Assembly (NCBI GenBank): GCA_045629945.1
Contig: JAZQSE010000023.1
Location: 1 to 62,247, forward strand
From: UBA1765 sp045629945
GTDB lineage: Bacteria; Fibrobacterota; Fibrobacteria; Fibrobacterales; Fibrobacteraceae
Direction of reading: 5' to 3'
Length of the DNA stretch: 62,247 nt
Positions 43,590 through 51,952 of the stretch are shown in pieces; position 1 is the stretch's first letter; every line of letters begins with the position of its first letter. A program made the translations under genes and the position numbers. The notes under the pieces are model-generated. The model was not told the origin of the DNA and did not search any database. It saw only the letters and a list, made by a program, of their open reading frames with translations.

Positions 43590-44518
43590 AGACAGGATCG
43601 GCACAAATATCACTATTTCCTGAATTGGAACTTATGGAGTCACCACACAAGCATGTTGTGAATGTGGCTAGTGTTCCTCAACGAAGTCCGTTTCGTTATC
43701 CCGGTGGAAAAACATGGCTTGTTCCAACTGCACGCAGATGGTTTTCATCGGCTGATAAAAATTCGGAATTGATGGAAATTTTTGCTGGTGGCGGTATTAT
43801 TGGGTTGACTGCTGCTGCAGAACATTTTTTTAATAAAGTAACCATGGTTGAACTTGATGAAGATGTTGCTGCAGTTTGGCGAACAATTTTTTCGGAAAAA
43901 GATGTCTCTTGGCTTGTTGAAAGAATTAGAAATTTTGAAGTCAATGCCGATAATGTAAAAAAAGCGATATCTCTTGCTGATGATGGTTTAAAAGAGCTCG
44001 CTTTTGCAACTATCGTTCGGAATAGAACAAATCATGGCGGTATACTTGCAAAAGGTTCTGGAATGATAAAAACAGGTGAAGCAGGTCGTGGATTGACTTC
44101 ACGATGGTATCCAGAAACCTTAATTCACCGGATAGAAGACGCTAATAAACTGAAAGCGCGAATTAATTTTTTGCAGGCAGATGCATTTGAAATCTTAAAA
44201 AAAAGAAAAAATGATCCCAAAGCGTTTTTCTTTATTGACCCGCCCTACACGGTAGCTGGTCGAAGACTATATAATTTATTTGATGTTGATCATCGAAAAA
44301 TTTTTGAGTTGGCAAGCCAAATTAAAGGTCATTTTTTATTGACTTACGATGATGCAGAAGAAGTGCGGAACTGGGCAGATGAATTCAACCTGCCTTATAG
44401 AACTATTCCTATGCAGACGACGCATCTGGTAAAAAAATACGAGTTACTAATTTCTGATAATTTTGATTGGCTCGAAGAAAAACATATGAGTTTTGAACAG
44501 CGTGCTGCTGTTGTATAA
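43586..44518 (+). CDS. D12-class adenine-specific DNA methyltransferase (Dam-like)
   Basis: A 310-residue methyltransferase expected to make N6-methyladenine. The AdoMet motif is SPFRYPGGKTWL (residues 34-45) with EIFAGGGIIGLTAAA, and the catalytic motif IV is FFIDPPYTVAGRRLYNLF (DPPY). This order, FxxxxGGK then DPPY near the C-terminal half, is the D12/Dam class. It overlaps the NotI-like nuclease gene, so it should protect the host against that enzyme. The nuclease and methylase start codons lie in an ATGA overlap. Confidence 0.9.
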   Translation: MKTGSAQISLFPELELMESPHKHVVNVASVPQRSPFRYPGGKTWLVPTARRWFSSADKNSELMEIFAGGGIIGLTAAAEHFFNKVTMVELDEDVAAVWRTIFSEKDVSWLVERIRNFEVNADNVKKAISLADDGLKELAFATIVRNRTNHGGILAKGSGMIKTGEAGRGLTSRWYPETLIHRIEDANKLKARINFLQADAFEILKKRKNDPKAFFFIDPPYTVAGRRLYNLFDVDHRKIFELASQIKGHFLLTYDDAEEVRNWADEFNLPYRTIPMQTTHLVKKYELLISDNFDWLEEKHMSFEQRAAVV

Positions 44519-44575
44519 AACAATTAAATTTTTTTGGGGCAAATAGGTAAAATTTGCTTATGCTTGATGATAATT

Positions 44576-44726
44576 GCGTTAGGGATAGTGACCCGTAGGG
44601 CGAAGACTTGCGGCAATCTTGTAGCGCGGTTCATGGGAGCAAGGCTTCGTTTTATGTGGTTGGGCAGGAACGGAGTGAATCGAACAATCCATAAAATATA
44701 GCCCGACCCGTGAAAGCGGGGAACGC
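44576..44726. ncRNA. Structured 151-bp element, candidate ncRNA or dispersed repeat
   Basis: A G+C-rich block in an AT-rich gap. It starts GCGTT and ends AACGC (complementary ends). Inside, CGAAGACTTGC (44601-44611) pairs with GCAAGGCTTCG (44639-44649) over 11 positions with one A-G mismatch, loop of 27 nt; GACCCG-TGAAAG-CGGGG near 44704-44721 forms a hairpin, and GGGC / GCCC (near 44661 and 44701) can pair. No reading frame is supported. Together these suggest a structured RNA or REP-like dispersed repeat. Copies elsewhere in the genome are expected but not visible here. Confidence 0.6.
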
Positions 44727-44871
44727 CCAATAAAGAGGTTTTTAATGTTGCTGTGAATTTGGATTGAGATAAATTGCGACAAGTGTGGAAAAATATTATT
44801 GCACGAACTTTTTTGCACAATAAAGAAGTATATTAACTTCAAACTTAAAACATTAACCAAAAAGAATAATT

Positions 44872-45210
44872 ATGGCAGAAGTTGAAACACCTAAAGCGTC
44901 TTTTTTTGATGATGAATTTAAAGCAAGAGTAAGGTCTATTTTTAAGAATAATGCAGAAGAAGTGATTGAAAGCATTCAATATTATGCAGAAGTTATTGAT
45001 AAGCACGAACGCTTGTTGTTGCTTTATCTTCTGCTTCCTTTGGGTCCAGCTCTTTTGTATGAATGGGTTAAGCGCGTAGATAATGAAACTTTGCGTAATG
45101 AGTGGATTCAAATGGATTTTGGCGAAAAAGATACGGTTCTTAGTAAATTGTATTCTGAAATTACTAAGGCTGTTTATCAGAGTAATAAAAATAATCCAAG
45201 AGTGTCTTAA
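44872..45210 (+). CDS. Conserved-looking small protein of unknown function
   Basis: A 112-residue protein: charged, helical N terminus (FDDEFKARVRSIFKNNAEEV), a hydrophobic segment LLLLYLLLPLGPALLYEWV at residues 48-66 that may be membrane-embedded or part of a helix bundle, and a polar C terminus. A weak ribosome site precedes the ATG. I recognise no family. It sits after the structured element, in its own unit. Confidence 0.6.
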   Translation: MAEVETPKASFFDDEFKARVRSIFKNNAEEVIESIQYYAEVIDKHERLLLLYLLLPLGPALLYEWVKRVDNETLRNEWIQMDFGEKDTVLSKLYSEITKAVYQSNKNNPRVS

Positions 45211-45374
45211 GACGGTTTTGAAAAAAGTGTTTGGGTAAATGCGCGTGTTAGTTGAAATCAGTTAGTAGTTGCTGATTTGAGTGGGGAATGCGTAAGGAAA
45301 ATGTATGAGTTGGATTTTTAGAAGGAATAAAAATTCTATCTTCGGTGGTGAAGGAAATTTTTGTTGAGGTTTTT

Positions 45375-46349
45375 ATGAAAATCGCCGTTATTGGTGGCGC
45401 AGGTTATATTGGCTCACATACTGTTCGAGAACTTTTGGATAGAGGGCATACTGTTAAAGTTTTTGATAATCTGAGTAGTGGGTTAAGGCAAAACCTTTTT
45501 GCAGAAGCTGAATTTGTTGAAGGCGATATTTTATCAGAAAAAGCTATTGGGGATTTTTTGAATGATTTTTCTCCGGAAGGGGTTGTTCATTTGGCTGCTT
45601 TTAAAGCGGCTGGTGAATCAATGCTTTTGCCAGAAAAGTATAGCGTTAATAATATTATAGGTTCTTTGAATATCCTGAATGCTGCGGTTTCTGCTGGGGT
45701 TAAATATTTTGTTTTTTCTAGTTCTGCTGCAACTTATGGCGCTCCAAAGTATATGCCTGTAGACGAAAATCACCCGACTGAACCTGAGAATTATTATGGT
45801 TATACGAAGCGTTCTATAGAAGGTTTTCTTAGTTGGTATTCTAAGTTGAAGAATTTGCGTTTTGCCGCACTTCGCTATTTTAATGCGGCTGGCTACGATG
45901 TGAATGGGCGTATTACTGGCCTAGAAAAGAATCCGGCAAATTTGATTCCTGTTGTGATGGAAGCTTTGACTGGTAAGCGAAAAGAACTTCTTGTTTTTGG
46001 TAATGATTATGATACCCACGATGGAACGGGCGTTCGCGATTATATTCATGTGAATGATTTGGCGAGGGGCCATGCTGAAGCGTTTGAATATCTTGAACGA
46101 GAAAATAAAGATTTGATTGTGAATTTGGGTGTAAGTCAAGGGACAAGTGTTTTGGATATTATTCGGGCTGCTGAAAAAGCTTCAGGGAAAAAGGTGCCTT
46201 ATCGCATTGTGGAACGCCGCCCGGGCGATCCGGCTTCTCTTGTGGCAAATCCTAATAAAGCATTTGAACTTCTTGGTTGGAAAGCTGAATATAGCGATAT
46301 TGATACCATTATTGAAACGACTTGGAGAGCTTACCAAGCAAATCTTTGA
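45375..46349 (+). CDS. galE: UDP-glucose 4-epimerase (GalE)
   Basis: A 324-residue extended SDR epimerase that interconverts UDP-glucose and UDP-galactose. The NAD-binding start MKIAVIGGAGYIGSHTVREL (GxxGxxG), the catalytic YYGYTKRSIE (YxxxK), FSSSAATYGAP with the catalytic Ser/Thr, and RDYIHVNDLARGHAEA fit GalE; the length fits. The ATG at 45375 follows GAGGT at 5 nt; the longer in-frame start at 45345 lacks one. Supplies galactose for surface polysaccharides; the acyltransferase next door fits that. Confidence 0.92.
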   Translation: MKIAVIGGAGYIGSHTVRELLDRGHTVKVFDNLSSGLRQNLFAEAEFVEGDILSEKAIGDFLNDFSPEGVVHLAAFKAAGESMLLPEKYSVNNIIGSLNILNAAVSAGVKYFVFSSSAATYGAPKYMPVDENHPTEPENYYGYTKRSIEGFLSWYSKLKNLRFAALRYFNAAGYDVNGRITGLEKNPANLIPVVMEALTGKRKELLVFGNDYDTHDGTGVRDYIHVNDLARGHAEAFEYLERENKDLIVNLGVSQGTSVLDIIRAAEKASGKKVPYRIVERRPGDPASLVANPNKAFELLGWKAEYSDIDTIIETTWRAYQANL

Positions 46350-46365
46350 TGAAATTTTTCGTTTT

Positions 46366-46373
46366 TATATTTG
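46366..46373 (+). promoter_or_regulatory. TATATTTG -7 element of the acyltransferase gene
   Basis: TATATTTG ends 6 nt before the ATG at 46380, again placing transcription start at or next to the start codon. No Shine-Dalgarno lies between. Confidence 0.4.
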
Positions 46374-46379
46374 CAGAGA

Positions 46380-47507
46380 ATGAAAAAAAAGAAAAATTAT
46401 TTCCCGGCGATTGATGGCTTGCGCTTAATGGCGTCAATAAATATTGTGCTTTTGCATTTGGCGTCATCAAGTGCTTTTGATTATGCGGCGAAATGGACAT
46501 GGTTAAAACCGATTGTGTCTGGGCCTGCTTTTTCTGCTGGGTTATTTTTTGTTTTAGCTGGTTTTTTATTTGCTTCTAAATTCAGTGACCCAGACAGGCG
46601 TATTGCTGTTCTTCCATTTGTATTTTCGCGAATTTCAAAACTCTACCGTTTGCATTTTATTTGCACGATACTGATGTTTGCAGCTGTAGCTGTGAAAATT
46701 GGCGGCATTGATAAAATGGAACACCCGATCCGCAGTTTGTTTTTACATTTGTCGCTTCTTTGGTCTTTGGTTCCTGATTTAGGGATGAAGTTGAACGAGC
46801 CTTCGTGGGCTTTGACCGGGTTCTTTATTTGTTATGCTTTGACGCCTTGGACTACAAAGAAATTGTTTAAAATAGAAAGCGTTAAAGTTTTGTGGGTTTT
46901 ATTTTTTCTTGTTTTTGTTCCTGGAATTATTCAAGGGTGGATTTTTGGTTCCCATGATTTTTTAAATGATGCAGATTATGCAAGGCGCTTTCGCTTTTTT
47001 CACATGTTTCCAGTAATTCATATTTGTGAATATTTCTTTGGGATGATTATTTTCAGGCTTTATCAGAAAAAGCAATTTGTGTTTTTAGAAAAAAATTATG
47101 TGGCCGGTTTTTGCCAGTTCTTTTTGTTTGTGGCTCTTTATATCGTTTGTTATTTGAGCCAAAATTCTGTTTCTGACCCGAGGTTGTATTTTATTGTTCG
47201 CCATTCTCCGACGATTCTTATTAGCGGACTTTTTATAATGAGTTTAATACCAGGGAAAGGTTTTTTGGCCAGGTTTTTCTGTATCCCTATTGTGCGGACT
47301 GTTGGTAGAGCTTCTTTTTACCCATATTTGTTGCATTTGCCATTTATAACAATCGGTTGGGGTATTTGTAATATGAATACACCTTATGCAACAATGGGTT
47401 TATTGCTTATTCTTTATACGATTAGCCCTCTTTATTTAGGATTTAAAACAAAGCGGCGTAAAAGAAAATTGGAATTGCCCGAGAAAATAAACGCAATAGA
47501 GGCCTAA
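46380..47507 (+). CDS. Acyltransferase 3 family membrane protein (OafA-like)
   Basis: A 375-residue multi-spanning acyltransferase (about ten membrane segments) that modifies polysaccharides or lipids with acetyl or other acyl groups at the inner membrane. The motifs FPAIDGLRLMASINIVLLHL (family start), SGLFFVLAGFLFASKF and the RxxRxxxx segment PFVFSRISKLYRLHF are present. The target polysaccharide is unknown. TTG at 46371 is an in-frame alternative start; the ATG at 46380 is preferred. It follows galE after 30 nt but appears to have its own promoter. Confidence 0.88.
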   Translation: MKKKKNYFPAIDGLRLMASINIVLLHLASSSAFDYAAKWTWLKPIVSGPAFSAGLFFVLAGFLFASKFSDPDRRIAVLPFVFSRISKLYRLHFICTILMFAAVAVKIGGIDKMEHPIRSLFLHLSLLWSLVPDLGMKLNEPSWALTGFFICYALTPWTTKKLFKIESVKVLWVLFFLVFVPGIIQGWIFGSHDFLNDADYARRFRFFHMFPVIHICEYFFGMIIFRLYQKKQFVFLEKNYVAGFCQFFLFVALYIVCYLSQNSVSDPRLYFIVRHSPTILISGLFIMSLIPGKGFLARFFCIPIVRTVGRASFYPYLLHLPFITIGWGICNMNTPYATMGLLLILYTISPLYLGFKTKRRKRKLELPEKINAIEA

Positions 47508-47523
47508 ATTTAAGTTAGACCCC

Positions 47524-47552
47524 TTGAAAAAGAAGCATAAATAATCTAAAAT
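47524..47552 (+). promoter_or_regulatory. Promoter of the tRNA-Ser gene
   Basis: TTGAAA (47524-47529) and TAAAAT (47547-47552), spacer 17 nt, 13 nt before the tRNA. Confidence 0.6.
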
Positions 47553-47565
47553 TAGGACTCCGAAT

Positions 47566-47654
47566 GGGAAGGTGGCCGAGCTGGCCGAAGGCGCTCCCCT
47601 GCTAAGGGAGTATAGGACATAATCCTATCGCGGGTTCGAATCCCGCCCTTCCCG
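47566..47654 (+). tRNA. tRNA-Ser (anticodon GCU)
   Basis: An 89-nt class II tRNA: acceptor GGGAAGG / CCTTCCC with discriminator G, anticodon stem-loop CTCCC-CTGCTAA-GGGAG (anticodon GCT, reading AGC/AGU serine codons), long variable arm TATAGGACATAATCCTATC, and T arm GCGGG-TTCGAAT-CCCGC. CCA is not encoded. A terminator follows 4 nt later. Confidence 0.97.
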
Positions 47655-47657
47655 CTC

Positions 47658-47687
47658 AAAAGCCCCGGCTACGCCGGGGCTTTTTTG
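47658..47687 (+). terminator. Terminator after tRNA-Ser
   Basis: AAGCCCCGGC / GCCGGGGCTT with loop TAC, followed by TTTTG. Confidence 0.93.
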
Positions 47688-47719
47688 TTAAAAGTTTAAA
47701 AGCTTACAAGGGCAACAAA

Positions 47720-49099
47720 ATGGATTTTGAAAAATTACCCTTAAAACAACCATTGTTAAGAGCCATTCGTGAAGTAGGGTATGCGAAAGCCACTCCAATA
47801 CAAGAACAAGCCATACCTGTTTTGTTAGAAAAGCGAGATTTGTGTGGAATCGCTCAAACGGGGACAGGAAAAACGGCTGCATTTGCTTTGCCAATACTTC
47901 AATTACTTTTAGCTTCTGGTAAAATTCGTTCTTCAAAATGTTGCCGGGCATTAGTTCTTTTGCCAACGCGAGAACTAGCTATTCAGGTTAGTGATTGTTT
48001 TGAAAAATATGCCAAGTTTACCGCAATAAAAACAGCATGTATTTTTGGTGGAGTTTCTGATATTCCGCAAAAAAGAGCTGTGTTGCATGGAGTGGATGTT
48101 CTTGTGGCGACTCCTGGCCGTTTATTGGATTTAATAGCCCAGAAATCCGTTTCACTGAAGCAAATAGAATTTTTTGTTTTAGACGAAGCTGATCGCATGT
48201 TGGATATGGGATTTATAAATGATATCCGGAAAATTTTATCAATGCTTCCACCAGTAAGGCAAAATTTATTCTTTTCGGCGACAATGCCTTCTGATATAGT
48301 GGCTTTAGCTAAAAGTATACTTTCCAAAGATTATGAAACTATAGAAGTGGCTCCTACTTTTACGCCTGTAGAGCGGATTTCTCAAAAGGTTTATCATGTA
48401 GATAAAAGGCAAAAAGGTTTGCTTTTAAAAGAGCTTCTGAATACCAATCCAGAAATGAAAAAAGTGCTTGTTTTCAGCCGCACAAAACATGGCGCCAACC
48501 GTGTCGCAGAAACCCTTGTTAAAGCAGGGATAACGGCTTCAGCAATTCATGGAAACAAAAGCCAGACGCGCAGGCAAGAAGCTCTTGGAAATTTTAAATG
48601 CGAACAAATTCGAGTGCTTGTCGCAACAGATATTGCGGCACGTGGGATAGATGTAGATAATGTAACGCATGTATTCAATTTTGATTTACCAGACCAACCA
48701 GAAACCTACATGCATCGTATTGGTCGAACTGGTAGAGCTGGTAAAGAAGGCGAAGCTATTTCTTTTTGTGCAAAAGATGAGCGCCATGAATTAAAAGCTA
48801 TAGAAAAAGCTTTGCGCTTAAAAATCCCTGAAGGCGATGTTTCTGTTTTAGAAAAATTACCGCCTTTGCCTTCTTCGCCTAAAAACAATCCAAAACCTAA
48901 AAAGCCAAATCCTAACAAAAATAAAGCTAAGGCGAGCAAGGCAAAAGAGGCTCCTTTACTTCAAGAAGCTAAAACTTTTCCACAAGATTCTTTTGTTGAA
49001 AAGCAAGCAGAAAATGGGCTCAGCGGCCGCGTTCCTTTCAAAAAACGCCGCAATCGCCCAGGGAGCAGAGCACGCCGCCGCCTTCGCGGAGAAATCTGA
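47720..49099 (+). CDS. rhlE: DEAD-box RNA helicase (RhlE-like)
   Basis: A 459-residue ATP-dependent RNA helicase. Motifs in order are the Q motif (KATPIQEQAIPVLL), AQTGTGKT (I), PTRELAIQ (Ia), DEAD (II), SAT (III), TDIAARGID (V) and HRIGRTGRAG (VI). The C-terminal 85 residues are a low-complexity basic tail (KPKKPNPNKNKAKASKAKEA and KKRRNRPGSRARRR), an RNA-binding extension. RhlE/CsdA-type helicases act in ribosome assembly and RNA decay, often in the cold. It contains an intact GCGGCCGC sequence at 49023-49030. Confidence 0.93.
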   Translation: MDFEKLPLKQPLLRAIREVGYAKATPIQEQAIPVLLEKRDLCGIAQTGTGKTAAFALPILQLLLASGKIRSSKCCRALVLLPTRELAIQVSDCFEKYAKFTAIKTACIFGGVSDIPQKRAVLHGVDVLVATPGRLLDLIAQKSVSLKQIEFFVLDEADRMLDMGFINDIRKILSMLPPVRQNLFFSATMPSDIVALAKSILSKDYETIEVAPTFTPVERISQKVYHVDKRQKGLLLKELLNTNPEMKKVLVFSRTKHGANRVAETLVKAGITASAIHGNKSQTRRQEALGNFKCEQIRVLVATDIAARGIDVDNVTHVFNFDLPDQPETYMHRIGRTGRAGKEGEAISFCAKDERHELKAIEKALRLKIPEGDVSVLEKLPPLPSSPKNNPKPKKPNPNKNKAKASKAKEAPLLQEAKTFPQDSFVEKQAENGLSGRVPFKKRRNRPGSRARRRLRGEI

Positions 49100-49108
49100 T
49101 AAATAAAG

Positions 49109-49162
49109 TTATTAACATTTATTAACATATTGTTAACTTGTTGATGACTTCTTTTATCTTTG
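49109..49162. promoter_or_regulatory. Candidate DnaA-like boxes and rpmH promoter
   Basis: Two copies of TTATTAACA (49109-49117 and 49119-49127), one mismatch from the DnaA box TTATNCACA, lie just ahead of TATCTTTG (49155-49162), the likely rpmH promoter element. The rpmH region adjoins oriC in many bacteria, but no dnaA gene is present here. Confidence 0.3.
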
Positions 49163-49278
49163 AAAAAGGCATTTTATGGCTTTGAATGTGTTTGCAGATA
49201 CTCCTAACCCCTTGATAAATCAAGACTTTTTACTAATTTTGGGTCTCAAGTCTAAAGTTTTTTTTAAAGGTTAACATT

Positions 49279-49434
49279 ATGAAAAGAACATTTCAACCTC
49301 ACAATCGCAAGCGTGCAAACAAGCATGGTTTCCGTCAGCGCATGCAGGACCGCTGGGGACGTGCCGTATTGAGCCGTCGTCGCGCTAAAGGTCGTAAACG
49401 TCTTACAGTCAGCGATACAATTTATAAGAAATAA
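49279..49434 (+). CDS. rpmH: 50S ribosomal protein L34
   Basis: A 51-residue protein. MKRTFQPHNRKRANKHGFRQ followed by RMQDRWGRAVLSRRR is unmistakable L34; the extra residues at the C terminus (LTVSDTIYKK) are slightly longer than the 44-46 of most bacteria. First gene of rpmH-rnpA-yidD-yidC, the conserved order. Leader about 110 nt from the TATCTTTG element. Confidence 0.98.
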   Translation: MKRTFQPHNRKRANKHGFRQRMQDRWGRAVLSRRRAKGRKRLTVSDTIYKK

Positions 49435-49443
49435 GGTAAGCTC

Positions 49444-49785
49444 ATAGCTGCTTTACGTTCCTATAGGTTAAGTTCGCAGGCACAATTTCGGCAAATAACC
49501 ACAAAAGGAAAGTATATTCGGGCATCTGTATTATCGATGCGTTGGATAGAAAGCCCTGATGGTGTTTGCCGTTTTTGCTTTATAGCGAAAAAAAAGAACG
49601 GAAATGCTGTTTACCGCAACCGTTGTCGCCGTGTTTTGCGCCCATTGTTTTTTGAACAGGCGTTGTCTTTAGAAAAACCAGTATGGGCAATGATTTCGGT
49701 AAATGTCAAGTCTTCAGAAATGAACGCTGATTTGCTTCGTGAATCCGGAACTCGCTTGATAGAAAAATTGCAAGGGAGATTATAG
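49444..49785 (+). CDS. rnpA: Ribonuclease P protein component, non-standard start
   Basis: RnpA binds the M1 RNA to form RNase P, which trims tRNA 5' ends. The RNR signature is NAVYRNRCRRVLRPLF, and the expected N-terminal part (LRSYRLSSQAQFRQI) is present in frame upstream. The frame opens directly after the rpmH stop codon, and between 49435 and 49536 it holds no ATG, GTG or TTG. A start at ATA 49444 would lie 7 nt from AAGG (49433-49436) and give 113 residues, the family length. Starting at the ATG 49537 would delete the conserved N-terminal third (82 residues). I prefer the upstream start; it ends overlapping yidD. Confidence 0.8.
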   Translation: MAALRSYRLSSQAQFRQITTKGKYIRASVLSMRWIESPDGVCRFCFIAKKKNGNAVYRNRCRRVLRPLFFEQALSLEKPVWAMISVNVKSSEMNADLLRESGTRLIEKLQGRL

Positions 49786-50051
49786 TGAAAGCAATAGAGT
49801 GCGTTTTTTTTGTAAAACGGATTTTGAAGCAAGTGGTTTTGTTTCCTATTCGTTTGTATCGGTTGATTCATCCGTATTTTTTTTCTGGAGTCTGTCGGTT
49901 TACACCAACTTGTTCGGCTTACGCTATAGAAGCGATAGAAACTCATGGAATTATTAAAGGCGTTGCGCTTAGCTTTTATCGAGTACTTCGCTGTAACCCA
50001 TTTTGTAAAGGCGGTTATGATCCAGTTCCGCCACGTAAGGATTCCTTATGA
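49785..50051 (+). CDS. yidD: Membrane protein insertion efficiency factor YidD
   Basis: An 88-residue YidD: FPIRLYRLIHPYF, CRFTPTCSAYAIEAIETHG and RVLRCNPFCKGGYDPVP are signature segments with the conserved cysteines. It aids YidC-dependent membrane insertion. Start is GTG at 49785 overlapping the rnpA stop (TAGTG); ends in ATGA overlap with yidC. Confidence 0.96.
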   Translation: MKAIECVFFVKRILKQVVLFPIRLYRLIHPYFFSGVCRFTPTCSAYAIEAIETHGIIKGVALSFYRVLRCNPFCKGGYDPVPPRKDSL

Positions 50052-51862
50052 AAAAAAATAATGTTATTGGAATGGTTCTCATTTTTATCATTATGGTATG
50101 GTGGATGTTTTCCATGCCAGCTCCAGAACCAGTAAAGCAAGAACCAGCGACTAAAAAACAAGCCGTAGAAACTCAAGCACAATCTACACTTGAAATTCCT
50201 CAGAAAGATTCTTCTGGTGAACTCTTTTTGGGTAAAACTCCATCACTTGAACCAGTGCAAGCAAAAGTAGTTGAAGATTCTACAAAGGATTCTTTAGTAG
50301 AAGCTCCTTTTGTTGTTGTTCCTCATGAACTAGAGGTAGAAACGGAACGTTTTATTGTAACGCTTTCTAATCAAGGTGCTAAAATTAAAAGCATTATCGT
50401 AAAAGATCTGGCTGATAGTACGGGTAAATTCCCAGAGATTATTCAAGATAGCACACAAGGAGCATTGTCACTTTCTTTTGATGGCGTAAATCTTGATAAG
50501 GCTTTGTTTAGTTTTAAAGATTCTTTGGCAAATAAAATAACTGTAGAAGATTCTTTAACAGTTGCTTTTACTTTTACAGACCCATCAGGTAAAAAAATCC
50601 ATCGCCTTTATTCTTTTACAAAAGATGGTGCTGCAATTTCACAAAAGAATATTGTAGAAGGTTTCAGAGCTTCTTCTTATAGACTTTCTTTAAATGGTGG
50701 TATGCGTGAAACAGAAGCGTTCCCAGAAGGTAAGTCTTTTGGCGCGAATTATTTCTTTAGTGAAGTAATTTTCAATAATACTTTTGGTGTTGAACGCGAA
50801 ATGATTACGGCGAAAGAAACTTTCAATCAAGAAAGTGGCAAAATTCTTTGGGCAGGGCTCCGTCGTAAATACATTGCTATGACTGTTCAGTTTGCAAACC
50901 CAACTTCTGCTGTTGTAGAAGCAGAACCATTGAAAGAAAAAGTGGCAGAATCTGACCCAGGTACATTTAAACTTTCGCTTTCTGATGATATGCACTCAGA
51001 TACATTGGCATTTGATTTTATGGTATTGCCTCTTGAATGGGCTGCTATTAAGCAATACGATGTAGGTTATGAAAAAATTATTGTAAGTGGCTGGCAATGG
51101 TGCGGTGCTGATACTTGGTTTGTCGCTATTTGCGGATTTTTACTTTGGCTGTTGAAGGCTTTCTATTCTATTATCCCGAACTATGGTGTAGCGATTATTT
51201 TGCTTACTATTTTGGTTCGCTTGCTTACAACACCACTTACTTTAAAACAACTCCGTTCTTCTAAAGATATGGCAAAGCTCAAACCAGAACTTGATGCGAT
51301 TAATGTTAAGTATCGTTCTGACCCACAAAAGCGTCAGGCTGCCATTATGGAACTTTATGCAAAGAATAAAATAAATCCACTTGCTTCTTGTACGGGCGGT
51401 TGTTTCCCATTGCTTTTGCAGATGCCTATATTCTTTGGTTTGTTTATTATTCTTGGTCGAGCAATAGAACTTCGTGGTCAGCCTTTCATTGGTTGGATTT
51501 CTGACCTTTCTCACTCTGATGTTATTTTCAGTGGCATTTCAATTCCATTTATTATGCCACATGGTATTGCTATTTTGCCTTTGATTATGGTGGTTACGAC
51601 TTATTTCCAGACAAAGCAATCTATGAGCGCCATGACTGATCCTGCTCAGCAAAAAATGATGACTTGGATGATGCCTGGTATGATGTTCCTCTTTAGTGCT
51701 GTTATGCCTTCAGGACTTGTGCTTTATTGGATTATTTCTAATATCTGGGGGATTGTACAATATCGCATTATCAATCCAAGTAAGCCAGCAGAAAAAGACA
51801 AGAAAAAATCAAATGGGAAAAAGATTGTTGATGCTGAAATTATTTCAACCAAGAAGAAATAG
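50048..51862 (+). CDS. yidC: Membrane protein insertase YidC
   Basis: A 604-residue insertase with one N-terminal membrane segment (NVIGMVLIFIIMVWWMF), a long periplasmic domain (about 60-350, with Ser/Glu/Lys-rich linker in front) and the conserved five-helix core after residue 365: LTILVRLLTTPLTLKQLRSS, MPIFFGLFIILGR and PDLSHSD-like ISDLSHSD, then GLVLYWIISNIWGIVQ. Inserts membrane proteins with or without Sec. ATGA overlap with yidD; last gene of the cluster, followed by a strong terminator. Confidence 0.97.
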   Translation: MKKNNVIGMVLIFIIMVWWMFSMPAPEPVKQEPATKKQAVETQAQSTLEIPQKDSSGELFLGKTPSLEPVQAKVVEDSTKDSLVEAPFVVVPHELEVETERFIVTLSNQGAKIKSIIVKDLADSTGKFPEIIQDSTQGALSLSFDGVNLDKALFSFKDSLANKITVEDSLTVAFTFTDPSGKKIHRLYSFTKDGAAISQKNIVEGFRASSYRLSLNGGMRETEAFPEGKSFGANYFFSEVIFNNTFGVEREMITAKETFNQESGKILWAGLRRKYIAMTVQFANPTSAVVEAEPLKEKVAESDPGTFKLSLSDDMHSDTLAFDFMVLPLEWAAIKQYDVGYEKIIVSGWQWCGADTWFVAICGFLLWLLKAFYSIIPNYGVAIILLTILVRLLTTPLTLKQLRSSKDMAKLKPELDAINVKYRSDPQKRQAAIMELYAKNKINPLASCTGGCFPLLLQMPIFFGLFIILGRAIELRGQPFIGWISDLSHSDVIFSGISIPFIMPHGIAILPLIMVVTTYFQTKQSMSAMTDPAQQKMMTWMMPGMMFLFSAVMPSGLVLYWIISNIWGIVQYRIINPSKPAEKDKKKSNGKKIVDAEIISTKKK

Positions 51863-51876
51863 TATTGGCTAAAATG

Positions 51877-51911
51877 AAATCCCCCGAAAGTTACACTTTC
51901 GGGGGATTTTT
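51877..51911 (+). terminator. Terminator after yidC
   Basis: GAAATCCCCCGAAAG / CTTTCGGGGGATTTTTC with loop TTACA and a T-run. Confidence 0.93.
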
Positions 51912-51952
51912 CTATCTCTAGTTTAAAAGAGAATAAAACGGTTTACAAGTAA

